Counted from the stretch's first letter, positions 18,827 to 28,509 are shown. The stretch is 64,000 nt of DNA from Cryobacterium ruanii (GCF_004404055.1 NZ_SOHK01000001.1:1-64000), one strand, 5' to 3'. Numbers and translations are program-made. Notes: a model not told the origin generated them from the sequence alone.

Positions 18827-19780
18827 ATGACCGACTCCATCTTCGCCTCCCTCGCCGTCGTCGTGGTGAACTTCGGGTCGGTCGCACTGCTCGAAGAGAA
18901 CCTGCAACCGCTGTCCCGATCGGCGCCGGGCCTCTCGGTCGTCGTCGTCGACAACTTCACCGACGCGGCCGAGCAGGTCAGGGTGAGCGCGCTCGCCGAT
19001 CGGGAGGGCTGGCAACGTGTGCTGTCGCCGACCAACCTCGGGTTCGGCGGCGGCATGAACCTCGGCGTCGCCCTGGCCCAGCAGAGCGGGCGCACCCATT
19101 TTCTGCTGTTGAATCCGGATGCCGCCATCGCCGTCGACCAGGTCGCCCGCTTACTCGAGGTGGTCAGCCTGCATCCACTCACCCTGGTCTCGCCCCGCAT
19201 CGTGCGACCCGACGGCACGGTATGGTTCGATGGCAGCGACCTGTACCTCGACGACGGTCGCGTACGCGCAACCCGCAGACGAGCGGACCACCCCGGCGTT
19301 CGCACTACCCCGTGGCTGAGCGGGGCCTGCCTGCTGGTCAGCGACGAACTCTGGTGCCGGGTCGGCGGGTTCAGCGACGATTATTTTCTGTACTGGGAAG
19401 ACGTCGAGCTTTCGCACCGGGTGCTGCGGGCAGGAGGAGACGTTATGGTCTGTGCTGACGCGCAGGCGACGCACGCGCAGGGCGGCACCCAGGGCGCCGG
19501 TCAGCACAGTGCCGGCCAGGCCAAGTCCTACTCCTACTATTACTACAACGTACGCAACCGCCTGGTCTACGCGGCCCGCAACCTCGACGGCCTCGACCGG
19601 CGACGCTGGCGCCACCGCAGCGTGCAGGTTGCCTGGGAGGTCATCTCCCGCGGGGGCCGACGGCAACTGCTCACCTCGGTGCAGCCGCTCATTGCCGCGG
19701 CTCGGGGGTTGCGTGACGGCCTCGCCTACCGGCCGGTTCCCGCGGCCAGACCAACAGCGGCATCGACCCGAACGACCTAG
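18827..19780 (+). CDS. Glycosyltransferase family 2
   Basis: A GT-A fold transferase of 317 residues, similar to bacterial rhamnosyl/galactofuranosyl transferases of family 2. Visible are VVVVNFGS at the N-terminus, FGGGMNLGVALA, a metal-binding LLNPDAAI segment (DxD equivalent), GACLLV and a FLYWEDVELSHRVLRAG acceptor-side motif with the catalytic-region ED. It should add a sugar to the lipid-linked polysaccharide repeat on the cytoplasmic face. It is the left edge of the locus and its stop overlaps the convergent flippase gene by 4 nt. Confidence 0.9.
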   Translation: MTDSIFASLAVVVVNFGSVALLEENLQPLSRSAPGLSVVVVDNFTDAAEQVRVSALADREGWQRVLSPTNLGFGGGMNLGVALAQQSGRTHFLLLNPDAAIAVDQVARLLEVVSLHPLTLVSPRIVRPDGTVWFDGSDLYLDDGRVRATRRRADHPGVRTTPWLSGACLLVSDELWCRVGGFSDDYFLYWEDVELSHRVLRAGGDVMVCADAQATHAQGGTQGAGQHSAGQAKSYSYYYYNVRNRLVYAARNLDGLDRRRWRHRSVQVAWEVISRGGRRQLLTSVQPLIAAARGLRDGLAYRPVPAARPTAASTRTT

Positions 19781-21150
19781 CGCTTGCGCCGTCGGGTGAA
19801 CCGTTTCGCGTACTCGCGCAGGGTCACGAAGTCCATGCGTCGCACGCCGTAGAACTTCAGCGGGTTGATGCCGAATTTGCGATAGAGGAACACCAGGTTC
19901 ATGTTGCTCGAGATCAGGTTGCCGGCCAGCGTGGCCAGCGCCGCCCCCATCGCCCCGAGCAGCGGTGCCAATACGATCAGCATTGCAATGTTCACCAGGC
20001 AGGCGATCAGCAATGACACGCTGCGCAGGCCCGGGCGACCGCGCGCGCTGAGGCCGGAACCGCCGATCGAACCGGGTGTGCCGAGAACCACAGCGGCGAG
20101 CAACACCACGGCCACCGGCAGGGCCGGCCGAAAATCCTCACCGAACAGAAAAGGCAGCCACCACAGCATGGTGACACCCAAAAACAGGGCGGCCAGACCG
20201 CTCAGCAGGGTGCTGATGCGGGCGGATGACGCGAGCCGCGCGTCGACGGAATCGGCCGCATCCGCCACGAAGGTCACGTCACGCACCGCCTGGTTGATGA
20301 TCAGCGGGAGCTCGCTCACACTCACCGCGACCACGTACAGCCCGAGCTGGTAGGTACCGGCGATGGGCGTCATGAGTACCTGGTCGAGCCGAGACAGCAG
20401 AATTCCCGACAGTGAACCGACCCAGATGCGCAGGCCGTAGCTCAGCAGCCCGGCCGTGCGCGCCTCCCGCGGCACGTCAAAGGCGCGCGGCTCGAGGGTG
20501 CGCATGCGCCCGATGTAGACGAACAGGCCGGTCACCGGCATCGCCGCCACGGCGATCGTCGCCACGAGCGGCGTCAGCGTGCCGGTGAGCCAGAACGGAA
20601 TGAGCACAGCCAGCCGCAGTGACGAGGTGATGATGCGTTCCAGCGCGACGAGCCGCCAGCTCTGGGTAGCGGAAGCCACCCCGCGGAACACTCCGACCAG
20701 CAGATTGGGCACGATGGCCAGGCAGGCCACCAGGATGAGCTGCTGCACCGTCGCATCGCCGCCACTGAGCCAGGTGGCCGACAGGGTGACCGCGCCCATG
20801 GCGAGCAGCCCGGCGATGACGATAATCAGCATGCCCCGGTTCGAGGCGTTGCGCGCCAGGGTGGGGTTGCGGGCGATCGCCCAGGTGACCGCCTCCGGAA
20901 CACCGAAGGTCGCGACGGTGACCACGAGGGCGAGTGGTGCGGTGGCAGCGGCCACCGCACCACGACCGTCGACCCCGAGGGCCTGGGCCAGGATCGGTCC
21001 AGAGAACAGCGCGACGAGCGGGGGAAAAGCGTTTCCGATCAGCGCAATCGTCATGTTGCGCGACACCGAATTGGTTGCGGGTGGCCTGGATGATGGCCGC
21101 TCATCCGGCCGCTGGGCGGATACCGGCGCGCGAGGTCGCCTAGGCGCCAC
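19777..21150 (-). CDS. Oligosaccharide flippase (Wzx-like, MOP superfamily)
   Basis: An integral membrane protein of 457 residues with about 12-14 hydrophobic helices and the fold pattern of polysaccharide biosynthesis flippases (NAFPPLVALFSGPILAQALG near residue 40). It should move undecaprenyl-linked repeats across the membrane. The GTG start at 21150 follows the preceding gene's stop directly, so the two minus-strand genes form a unit. The first ~30 residues are Arg/Pro-rich, and an internal Met near residue 33 is an alternative start. Confidence 0.85.
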   Translation of the reverse strand: MAPRRPRAPVSAQRPDERPSSRPPATNSVSRNMTIALIGNAFPPLVALFSGPILAQALGVDGRGAVAAATAPLALVVTVATFGVPEAVTWAIARNPTLARNASNRGMLIIVIAGLLAMGAVTLSATWLSGGDATVQQLILVACLAIVPNLLVGVFRGVASATQSWRLVALERIITSSLRLAVLIPFWLTGTLTPLVATIAVAAMPVTGLFVYIGRMRTLEPRAFDVPREARTAGLLSYGLRIWVGSLSGILLSRLDQVLMTPIAGTYQLGLYVVAVSVSELPLIINQAVRDVTFVADAADSVDARLASSARISTLLSGLAALFLGVTMLWWLPFLFGEDFRPALPVAVVLLAAVVLGTPGSIGGSGLSARGRPGLRSVSLLIACLVNIAMLIVLAPLLGAMGAALATLAGNLISSNMNLVFLYRKFGINPLKFYGVRRMDFVTLREYAKRFTRRRKR

Positions 21151-21152
21151 CG

Positions 21153-22112
21153 CTATTCACCGCCGCCGGGGGCAGCGGCGGGGCCCTGCACGTTCTGCAC
21201 GAGCGGAACCGTTGGCAACACGCCTGAGTCGCTGGGGTCGTCGCGCAGCATCCGCTCTCGTTCGCGCTCGCCCACGCATGCCGCGAACTGCTCGTCGTTG
21301 CCCCCCTCGGTCACGTTCTGCCGATAGAGGGTGCCGCGCTGCGAACCCGGAATCGCCGGGTACTCCGCCTGTCGCTCGCCGACCTGGCGCGCGCGAATTC
21401 CGTGCCGCACGGCCACCGCATAGACCCACAGATCGTCGGCCCGCGGGGCGACCCGCAGAAAGGCGTCTCCCTCGCCCCGCAGGGCGGCGAGCAGCGAGAG
21501 TGGGTAGTAGATGCCAGAGACACCGGTGCAGAGTGTTCGAAAACTCGCGGCGGTGCTGCGGGCGGCGACCCACCGGGCGTACGGCGCCACCCGGTCGCCG
21601 TCGAAGGTGATCGTGTGGGCGCGTTGGCCGGTGACGTCGCGCGGATGCCGCGCGGCCGCCTCGAGAAGTTCGGCCAGCCATCCGCGCGGGTACAGCACGT
21701 CGTCGTCGGCGGCCACCAGGGGCAGCGTCGGCCCGGTCAAGGCATACGGATATTGCTTCTTGTGCGGCCCGAAGTTTGGACAGGAACGAATCTCCAGGCC
21801 CCGACGCTGCAAGCGACGGAGGGCGGCCGGCGGGTGTGCGAGTGCCGCCGTATCATCGAGCCACAGGATGAGGCGTCGGGGGCGAACGCGCCCGGCCGCG
21901 ATGGTCTCGAGGGCGTAGAACACCAGATCGATCCGATGGTCGAACGAGGTGAGGTTCACCACGACGGCACCCGACCCGGCCACCGAGCGACGGCTGAACC
22001 GGTTGGTCGATCGCAGGGCGGCGAGCCGCAGCCTGATCGCCGCGCGCTGCGCGAGGTCGACCGGGTCCCGGCGCAGGTCGGCTACGAGCCGATCGAATTT
22101 ATACATGACCAC
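21153..22112 (-). CDS. Putative glycosyltransferase
   Basis: A 319-residue protein with features of a GT-A transferase: VVVNLTSFDHRID near residue 50, RLILWLDD, and the DxD-like PLVAADDDVLYP segment, then GVSGIYYP. It resembles uncharacterised glycosyltransferases of actinobacterial and streptococcal capsule clusters; the donor sugar cannot be read. A GGAAG site lies 6 nt before the GTG at 22112. It is translated just ahead of the flippase gene. Confidence 0.75.
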   Translation of the reverse strand: MVMYKFDRLVADLRRDPVDLAQRAAIRLRLAALRSTNRFSRRSVAGSGAVVVNLTSFDHRIDLVFYALETIAAGRVRPRRLILWLDDTAALAHPPAALRRLQRRGLEIRSCPNFGPHKKQYPYALTGPTLPLVAADDDVLYPRGWLAELLEAAARHPRDVTGQRAHTITFDGDRVAPYARWVAARSTAASFRTLCTGVSGIYYPLSLLAALRGEGDAFLRVAPRADDLWVYAVAVRHGIRARQVGERQAEYPAIPGSQRGTLYRQNVTEGGNDEQFAACVGERERERMLRDDPSDSGVLPTVPLVQNVQGPAAAPGGGE

Positions 22113-22337
22113 AGGCAGCTTCCGGTCGCAGACTGAATATCCCTCACGAAATCTGTACTATACAGGCCGCACCGCCCGTGGCCGCGCCCCCCCTCTCGGG
22201 GGGATGAAAATCCCTCAGCTTGCGGGGCATTGCCCTTGTTGCTTCTGCTCAGGGCCGTCTATTGTTATGCACGATGCGGCTGCGCAACAGGAGTCGGTGC
22301 CCGAATCGTTCCTGTGCGGCCCGGTTGGTGGTGGCTA

Positions 22338-23660
22338 GTGTCCTTCGAGGTGCGCTCCAACAAGACCGCAGTACGCCCCGTTCCGGTGGCGCCACCGCGC
22401 ACCCGCGCGGGCCGTTTTGTGCAGCAGGCGCCGCCCATCGTCAACAAATTCATCGCCGTGGTCGTTCTGGTCATCGTGGCCATGCGCCTCGATATCGGCC
22501 AGGGCATCACCGTGGGCGCGTTGGCCTGCGTGGCGCTGATTCCCGTGTGGTTCCCGGTGCTTCGCCAGTACTGGGGCGCCCGACTGCTTCTGCTCGCCGG
22601 GGTGGTCGCGATCGGCTCAGGCATCTGGCTCACGGCGCTGTCGGCTCCCACGCACGACACGAGCCTCGGCCAGGCGTTCGGCGCGATTGCCGGCCTGGTC
22701 GGGCTGCTCTCCGGCGTCGGATTCGTGCTCTGGGCGCGCACGGTTTTGCCCGACTCCCAGATCGCGATCTGGTATGGAGCTGGAATCCTGATCGGTGTTT
22801 CCCCGACGAGCGAGCTCTACGCGGAAAACCCGTGGCGATTCGGCTACTCAGTGGCCCTGACTATTCTGCTACTCGGAATCACCCTGCAGCTGCGTCGTCG
22901 CTGGCTGGAGCTGGCCGTCGCCCTGCTGCTCACCGTTGTCGCCACCGTGACGGATGCCCGATCCACGTTCGCGTTCATGCTTCTGACGGTGCTGTTGGTC
23001 GCCTGGCAAATGCGCCCCACCCGCCCCTCGCGTGGCAAATCCGCGCTGCGTGCCCTGCTGGGACTCGGCGCTCTCGCCCTGGTCGTTTTCAAGGTGATCC
23101 AAGCACTCATCCTCGACGGGGCCCTCGGTGAGGCGACCCAGCAGCGCACCCTCGCCCAGCTCCAGGAGACCGGTTCCCTCATCATGGGTGGCCGTCCCGA
23201 ACTCACCGCGACGATCGCCCTTATGCAGCATCAGCCGTGGGGGTTCGGCGTGGGCATTGCGCCCAATCCCGAGGACATCCTGGCCGCCAAAACGGGTATG
23301 GCCGCGATCAACTACGACCCGAACAATGGGTACGTCGACAACTACATGTTCGGCGGGCACGTCGAGCTGCACTCGATCATCGGTGACTTCTGGGCCGGAT
23401 TCGGCCTCCCCGGGCTACTACTCGCCCTGATTATCCTCGTGCTCATCGTGCGCAGTATCGGCGTTCATGTCGCGGCCAATACCGCCAGCGCCGTGCTGCT
23501 CTACCTCGGGATCAAGGCCGTCTGGTTCATGTTCTTCGGCCCCTTCTTCAGCTCCTCGGTCTTGCTCGTCCTCGTTCTCGGACTGCTCATCACCCGCAAG
23601 AAGCCGGCCACGACGGATGCTGCCCTCCTGTTCCCCGCGCCGGTTCGGCTCCGACCGTGA
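22338..23660 (+). CDS. O-antigen polymerase/ligase-like membrane protein (Wzy candidate)
   Basis: A 440-residue polytopic membrane protein with about 11 helices and one large extracytoplasmic loop (about residues 250-350) containing GGRPELTATIALMQHQPWGF and GGHVELHSIIGDFWAGFG. The latter resembles the H-(S/N)-x-x-x-x-x-x-E/D-G-x-x-G type motif of Wzy/WaaL proteins. It is the only polymerase candidate in the locus. The GTG at 22338 follows a GGTGG site. Its stop overlaps the next start by 4 nt. Confidence 0.8.
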   Translation: MSFEVRSNKTAVRPVPVAPPRTRAGRFVQQAPPIVNKFIAVVVLVIVAMRLDIGQGITVGALACVALIPVWFPVLRQYWGARLLLLAGVVAIGSGIWLTALSAPTHDTSLGQAFGAIAGLVGLLSGVGFVLWARTVLPDSQIAIWYGAGILIGVSPTSELYAENPWRFGYSVALTILLLGITLQLRRRWLELAVALLLTVVATVTDARSTFAFMLLTVLLVAWQMRPTRPSRGKSALRALLGLGALALVVFKVIQALILDGALGEATQQRTLAQLQETGSLIMGGRPELTATIALMQHQPWGFGVGIAPNPEDILAAKTGMAAINYDPNNGYVDNYMFGGHVELHSIIGDFWAGFGLPGLLLALIILVLIVRSIGVHVAANTASAVLLYLGIKAVWFMFFGPFFSSSVLLVLVLGLLITRKKPATTDAALLFPAPVRLRP

Positions 23661-24727
23661 GCGCCACCAGGCCCGCGATCGAACGCATTGGCTGGGTGGA
23701 CACCGGCCGGGGAATCGCTATCCTGCTCGTCGCCCTGTTCCACTCGGCGAATTGGCTGCTTGGCGCTGGTTTCGACATCCCGTACTGGCGCGAAATCAAC
23801 GACGCTCTGTCGTCGATGCGCATGCCCCTGTTCTTCGTGTTGTCCGGGCTGTTCGCCCCCAAATGGCTGCTCAGACCGTGGCGCGACCTGTGGACGGTCA
23901 AGGTGCGCCTCTACCTCTGGGTCTTTCTGCTCTGGGAGGTCGTCGGCTCGGTCGTGTTCCTGCTTGGCCAGACCATGAAGGGCGAAGGTTTCGGCCTGCG
24001 CGAGGCGGTGCTGGGCCTTGTGGTGTCCCCGGTGCTGCCGCGGTTCGAACTCTGGTTCATCTGGGCGCTGTCGATTTTCTTTGTCGTGGCCAAGCTCAGC
24101 CGGCGGGTGAACCCACGGCTGCAACTCGTGATTGCTGGCGCAGTGTCTGTCGTGGCCCTGAGCGGGCTCGAGACGGTCAATGTGGGCTGGTCCGGCTCGC
24201 TCAAGTACTACTTCTTCTTTCTGGCCGGTATCTACCTGCGCACCTGGATCATTCGCGTCGGCGAGATCGACAACCGGCTGCTCATCGGGGCCGCCCTGCT
24301 CCTGTGGGCGGCCGTTACCGCCACCGTGACGCTGCTCGGGCTGAGAGACGTCTTCGGTCTGTATTTTCTGAACTGCCTTGTCGGTGTGGTCGGCGGCATC
24401 GCGTTCAGCCGCACCCTGCGCGGCGCGCACTGGTTCGGTACCGTCGGGCGCATCACCCTGCCGATTTACCTGGCGCACACCCCCATCGTCATCTTGATTT
24501 CCTTCGTACTTTCCCTGCCAACCTTCTTTGCAGTGGTCGCAGTGATCGCGCCCGTTTTGCCGCCTTTTCTCGCGGTCACAGCGGTGCTGCTGGCCCTCGC
24601 GCTCCACCGGTTCGCCGCACGCAGCGTGCTGCGATACGCCTATGAGCCGCCGCCGTTCGTCACCGAGTTCGACCAGCGCCGCGGTCGCTCGATTCGCCCA
24701 GCCCGACCGGGCGAGGAGGCGACATGA
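23657..24727 (+). CDS. Membrane acyltransferase (family 3), copy 1
   Basis: A 356-residue acyltransferase-3 family protein with about ten membrane helices. The family start is present: GWVDTGRGIAILLVALFHSA, with the catalytic-type His on helix 1, and later RMPLFFVLSGLF. Such proteins O-acetylate or O-acylate surface polysaccharides using acyl donors from the cytoplasm. The GTG start overlaps the wzy-like stop, and its own stop overlaps the start of a second family member (ATGA). Confidence 0.9.
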   Translation: MSATRPAIERIGWVDTGRGIAILLVALFHSANWLLGAGFDIPYWREINDALSSMRMPLFFVLSGLFAPKWLLRPWRDLWTVKVRLYLWVFLLWEVVGSVVFLLGQTMKGEGFGLREAVLGLVVSPVLPRFELWFIWALSIFFVVAKLSRRVNPRLQLVIAGAVSVVALSGLETVNVGWSGSLKYYFFFLAGIYLRTWIIRVGEIDNRLLIGAALLLWAAVTATVTLLGLRDVFGLYFLNCLVGVVGGIAFSRTLRGAHWFGTVGRITLPIYLAHTPIVILISFVLSLPTFFAVVAVIAPVLPPFLAVTAVLLALALHRFAARSVLRYAYEPPPFVTEFDQRRGRSIRPARPGEEAT

Positions 24728-25785
24728 GAGCCGCACCGGCACTGGGGCCAGGCCGGGAGGCGTGGATCGACGTCGCAAAGGGAATCGCGATCATCCTGGT
24801 CGTGCTGTACCACGCCATCATGTACCTCGACGAGGCCGGGTTGGCCGGCGCTCTCGCCCCGCTCAACCCGTTGTTCGACACATTTCGCATGCCCCTCTTT
24901 TTCTTCATGTCGGGAATTCTGGCCGCGTCCGCTATCCGCTTGCCGTATCGGCAGTTGTTTCGTAAGCGGATGTCGCTGCTCCTGTACCTCTACATCACGT
25001 GGGTCACACTGCAGACGCTGTTTATGCTCGTCCTGCCGCCGATCAGCACGTCGGGAGCGCCGAACGCCACCTGGGCCAGCCTCGTCACGCTGTTTGTGCG
25101 CCCGAGCTCCAACCTATGGTTCATCTACGCGCTGCCGTTGTTCTTCACCGTGGCCTGGCTCATGCGCCGGTGGCCGCCGCTCCTGCAGGTCTCCCTGACC
25201 GTGGTCATTGCCGTGCTGTTCGGTGCCCAGCTGCTGCACACTGGTTCGCCATGGGACAAGATGGGCAAATACCTCGTGTTCTTCATCGCCGCGATCTATC
25301 TGGGGCCGCTGGTGCGTCGCCGCGTTCCTTTCGTGCGGTGGTGGCACGTCGTCCTGATCTGCCTCGGCTATGCCGGCCTGGTCGTCGTCACCACAAAATT
25401 GACGCTCACCAGGGTTCCGTTCGTACTGTTGGTTCTGAGCGCGCTCGCCGTCGTCGCGGGCATCACCGTCGCCGTGTTGCTAACCCGTCTGCCGGCCTTT
25501 GATTTCGTGCGTTCACTCGGCTCGCGCACCCTGCCGATTTACCTCGTGCACACGCTCCCGATGGTGGCGCTCGCGGCCATTCTCGTCGCCTTCGATGTGC
25601 GGATGCCGCCGGCTGTAGCAACCCTCCTGCCGCCGCTGCTTTGTGCCGGGGCCATCATGCTCGCCGTGGCGCTGCACCGGCAGTTTCACGCGGTTCCGGG
25701 CGTCTTCACCGTACCGGTCAAATCCTGGGTCGGCATGCCCCCGCGCGATGTGATCGCGCCGACGCGCAAGGTTAATTTGACGTAA
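24724..25785 (+). CDS. Membrane acyltransferase (family 3), copy 2
   Basis: A 353-residue relative of the preceding gene. It shows AWIDVAKGIAIILVVLYHAI with the helix-1 His, FRMPLFFFMSGILA, SNLWFIYALPLFF and SRTLPIYLVHTLPM, all matched in position by copy 1. The two are translationally coupled and diverged but clearly homologous, which suggests two different O-acyl modifications or a heteromeric pair. Confidence 0.9.
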   Translation: MRAAPALGPGREAWIDVAKGIAIILVVLYHAIMYLDEAGLAGALAPLNPLFDTFRMPLFFFMSGILAASAIRLPYRQLFRKRMSLLLYLYITWVTLQTLFMLVLPPISTSGAPNATWASLVTLFVRPSSNLWFIYALPLFFTVAWLMRRWPPLLQVSLTVVIAVLFGAQLLHTGSPWDKMGKYLVFFIAAIYLGPLVRRRVPFVRWWHVVLICLGYAGLVVVTTKLTLTRVPFVLLVLSALAVVAGITVAVLLTRLPAFDFVRSLGSRTLPIYLVHTLPMVALAAILVAFDVRMPPAVATLLPPLLCAGAIMLAVALHRQFHAVPGVFTVPVKSWVGMPPRDVIAPTRKVNLT

Positions 25786-25877
25786 TTTCATTTTTGGGTA
25801 ACACTCTAATAACTCTCGGCGACTCCCTGCGGTTGCCTCGCCCGCATACCCGAACGTGCACCACCCGAAACGACTTC

Positions 25878-26939
25878 ATGACCGACCGTATCTCACGTTC
25901 CCATCGCCGACCATTGACCGTGACCCCGCCGCATTCCCGTGGCGCCTCTCAACACGGCCCTGCCGTGCACCGTTTCGATCCACCTCGTCCCGACCTCACC
26001 CGCCCCGATCTGCCGCATGCACATCGTCTGGGCCGTACTCGGGCCCGAGTCACGACGACCACGCGAACCCCCACGTTTGTCGCCGCAGCTACCCTCGCCG
26101 TCCTCCTTCCGCTGGCCGGTTTGGCCGCTCCGGCCCAGGCGGCAAGCGCGGGCATCGTTCGCGCTGCTACCGCGAGTGCCAGCACGACCGGAGTCCCTTC
26201 CGGTACTACCCTGAGGGTGCACAACGGCGATCTTAATATCACCCAGGCCGGTACCGTTATCAGCGGCTTGGACATTCGCGGCCTGGTCAAGATCAACGCG
26301 ATCAACGTGACGATCAAGAACTCGATCATTCGCGGACGAAGCGTTAGCGCTCCCGCCGCGCTGGTCAATAACCTCGGCGGGCGCTCTGGTCTGAAGATCA
26401 TCGACTCGGAGTTGTATCCGTCGATGCCGTCCCCCGATATCAATGGAATCTACGGCTACAACTTCACGCTGACCCGCGTTGATATCCACGGCGTCATTGA
26501 TGGTGTTCACGTGACCGGCGGTAATGTCACGATCGCGAATTCCTGGCTGCACGGCAACCTGCACTACGCCAGTGACCCGAACCAGGGCGGAAAGCCCAGC
26601 CATGATGACTCCATCCAGATTCAAAAGGGCAGCAACATCAAGGTGTACGGAAGTACCCTGAGCGGTTCCCACAACGCCGGGGTGCAGATCACGCAGGACA
26701 CCGGGGATGTCTCGAACTTCTCCTTCACGAATAACTTCGCCGACGGCGGCGCGTGCACCATCAACGTGGCCCAGAAATCGTATGGTCCGATCTACGGCAC
26801 CGTCGTCACCGACAACAAGTTTGGACGCAATACCAGGGTGGCCAACTGCGCCATCATCTCGCCCAGTACGACCAAGATCAGCACGGCGCGCAACTACTAC
26901 ACGCCTGACAGCCAGCCCGTAACGGTGCACGCCGGCTAA
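25878..26939 (+). CDS. Exported right-handed beta-helix protein, paralogue 1
   Basis: A 353-residue exported protein. A basic Arg-rich stretch precedes a hydrophobic signal segment that ends at PAQAAS. The rest is built of short beta-rungs: LRVHNGDLNITQAGTVISG, GLVKINAINVTIKNSIIRG, IHGVIDGVHVTGGNVTIANS, DDSIQIQKGSNIKVYGSTL. These are typical of parallel beta-helix (pectate-lyase-like) proteins that bind or cut polysaccharides. I cannot assign a catalytic site. The ATG at 25878 is preferred over an upstream TTG because the region before it resembles the region before the paralogue's start at 27182. Confidence 0.8.
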   Translation: MTDRISRSHRRPLTVTPPHSRGASQHGPAVHRFDPPRPDLTRPDLPHAHRLGRTRARVTTTTRTPTFVAAATLAVLLPLAGLAAPAQAASAGIVRAATASASTTGVPSGTTLRVHNGDLNITQAGTVISGLDIRGLVKINAINVTIKNSIIRGRSVSAPAALVNNLGGRSGLKIIDSELYPSMPSPDINGIYGYNFTLTRVDIHGVIDGVHVTGGNVTIANSWLHGNLHYASDPNQGGKPSHDDSIQIQKGSNIKVYGSTLSGSHNAGVQITQDTGDVSNFSFTNNFADGGACTINVAQKSYGPIYGTVVTDNKFGRNTRVANCAIISPSTTKISTARNYYTPDSQPVTVHAG

Positions 26940-27181
26940 ACCATCCTTCACGCGCCCCCTGATTCGCACGGCGCATCTCTATCGCGCGCCGGCGCCGCGA
27001 TGCCCTCGGTGCCCCCAGTCCGGGCTGGCACTTCGGGCATCCACGCGCTCCTCAAGGTATTCATAACCTTCCGTTTGACCCGCTCCTGTCGATACGGAAT
27101 GCTGTACCCACTATCGGCGGCTCCCTTCAGCTGCCCCGCCCAACACGTCCCGAAACGTGTGCAGGACACGAAATCACCCCT

Positions 27182-28426
27182 ATGAAACTCAACCCGAATA
27201 TTCTCATTGGCTTACCCGCCCCCAAGAAAGCTCGTTCACCCTTCCGTCGTGCGCACGCGACGGCTGCTGCCGCTGTTGCGCTGGGACTGACCGGCACCCT
27301 TGTTGGCATCGGTCCAGCCCAGGCCGCACAACAGTTAGGGGCGGAATACGCGATCACGCCGTGGGGTGCCGAACCTGCGGCCCCCCCCGTGGCCGAATCC
27401 ACCCCGGGATCGGGCCTGACCCCGGCCCAATTGCGCTGGCTCATGGCGAAGTTGTTTCCGCCGATCTCGCCGGCTCCAGATCCGATCTTTATCCCAGAGC
27501 CCCAACCGGCGCCGGTCCCGGTCCCGGTCCCGGCGCCGGCGCCGGCGCCGGTGCCCGCTCCGGTTCCATCCCCCGCTCCTGCTCCGGTACCTGCCCCACT
27601 GCCGGCGCCGGTGCTGGCCCCCGTTCCGGTGCCCACTCCGCCGTCGACCGGCGGCACACCGAACGGCAGCAACACGGGAGTGCCGGCCGGCACGGCGTTG
27701 ACGGTGCACAATGGCGACCTGACAATCACCCGGGCCGGAACCGTCATTGACAGCCTCGACATTCGCGGCATGGTCAAGATCGAAGCGCCCAATGTCACGA
27801 TCAGGAACTCGATCGTGCGCGGACGAGACCTCAGCGGCCCAATGGCCCTCATCGGCAATCTCGGCGGCCATGAGAACCTGCGCATCATCGACACCGAGCT
27901 GTTTCCCTCGAAGCCGTCACCCGACGTTCAAGGGATCTACGGCTACAACTTTGAGGCGACCCGTCTCAACATTCACGGTGTCATTGACGGTATTCACCTG
28001 ACCGGCGGAAACGTCGCGATCATAGACTCGTGGGTGCACGACAACCTGCACTACGATCGGGACCCGAATCAGGGCGGAACGCCGAGTCATGACGATTCCA
28101 TCCAGATCCAGGAAGGGTCGAACATCCTCATCGAGGGCAATCGGTTGACCGATGCATGGAACGCCTCCGTGCAGGTCACCCAGGACCGCGGTGACGTGTC
28201 GGATCTCACTATCACAAACAACATTGCCGACGGCGGCGGATGCTCGGTCAACCTCGCCGAGAAAGCGTACGGTCCCCTAAACGGCGTGGTCGTCAGCGAC
28301 AACACCTTCGGCCGCAACACCCGGGTCGACGATTGTGCGGTGATTGCCCCTTCGTCAACGAAGGTGCAGATGGCGCGCAACTACTACACGCCCGATGACA
28401 CCCTGGTGGTGGTGCACCCCGGGTAA
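27182..28426 (+). CDS. Exported right-handed beta-helix protein with Pro-rich linker, paralogue 2
   Basis: A 414-residue paralogue of the preceding gene. It has a signal peptide ending at AQAAQ, then a stretch of about 55 residues built of alternating Pro/Ala/Val (nt 27485-27650), then the same beta-helix domain (LTVHNGDLTITRAGTVIDS, VKIEAPNVTIRNSIVRGRDL, HGVIDGIHLTGGNVAIIDSW, DDSIQIQEGSNILIEGNRL). The C-termini also align (NYYTPD...TVHAG against NYYTPD...VVHPG). The Pro/Ala spacer, absent from copy 1, could cross the wall or tether the domain to polysaccharide. It probably arose by tandem duplication that included the leader. Confidence 0.82.
   Translation: MKLNPNILIGLPAPKKARSPFRRAHATAAAAVALGLTGTLVGIGPAQAAQQLGAEYAITPWGAEPAAPPVAESTPGSGLTPAQLRWLMAKLFPPISPAPDPIFIPEPQPAPVPVPVPAPAPAPVPAPVPSPAPAPVPAPLPAPVLAPVPVPTPPSTGGTPNGSNTGVPAGTALTVHNGDLTITRAGTVIDSLDIRGMVKIEAPNVTIRNSIVRGRDLSGPMALIGNLGGHENLRIIDTELFPSKPSPDVQGIYGYNFEATRLNIHGVIDGIHLTGGNVAIIDSWVHDNLHYDRDPNQGGTPSHDDSIQIQEGSNILIEGNRLTDAWNASVQVTQDRGDVSDLTITNNIADGGGCSVNLAEKAYGPLNGVVVSDNTFGRNTRVDDCAVIAPSSTKVQMARNYYTPDDTLVVVHPG
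27485..27650 (+). repeat. Pro/Ala/Val-rich coding repeat
   Basis: Within paralogue 2 the DNA repeats short GCGCCGGTCCC-like units encoding PAPVPVP-type dipeptides. It is low-complexity coding sequence and may vary in length between strains. Confidence 0.75.
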
Positions 28427-28442
28427 CCGGCTGAACAGCGAA

Positions 28443-28483
28443 GAGGGGCGGATTCTCGTGCACTGTACGAGAACCCGCCCCTC
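28443..28483. terminator. Bidirectional terminator
   Basis: GAGGGGCGG...TCTCGT pairs with ACGAGA...CCGCCCCTC in a long stem between the convergent beta-helix and cytidylyltransferase genes, followed by ATTAGTT on the plus side. Confidence 0.85.
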
Positions 28484-28509
28484 ATTAGTTCGGCAGAAAG
28501 GCGCGGGAT

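Noticed and set aside
23501..24778. 425-codon open frame antisense to the acyltransferase genes
   Set aside because: His/Gln/Arg-rich shadow of membrane-protein codons; not a gene.
27485..27650. Short tandem units that might suggest a CRISPR-like or satellite repeat
   Set aside because: The units are degenerate, lack spacers and encode a Pro/Ala/Val linker in frame.
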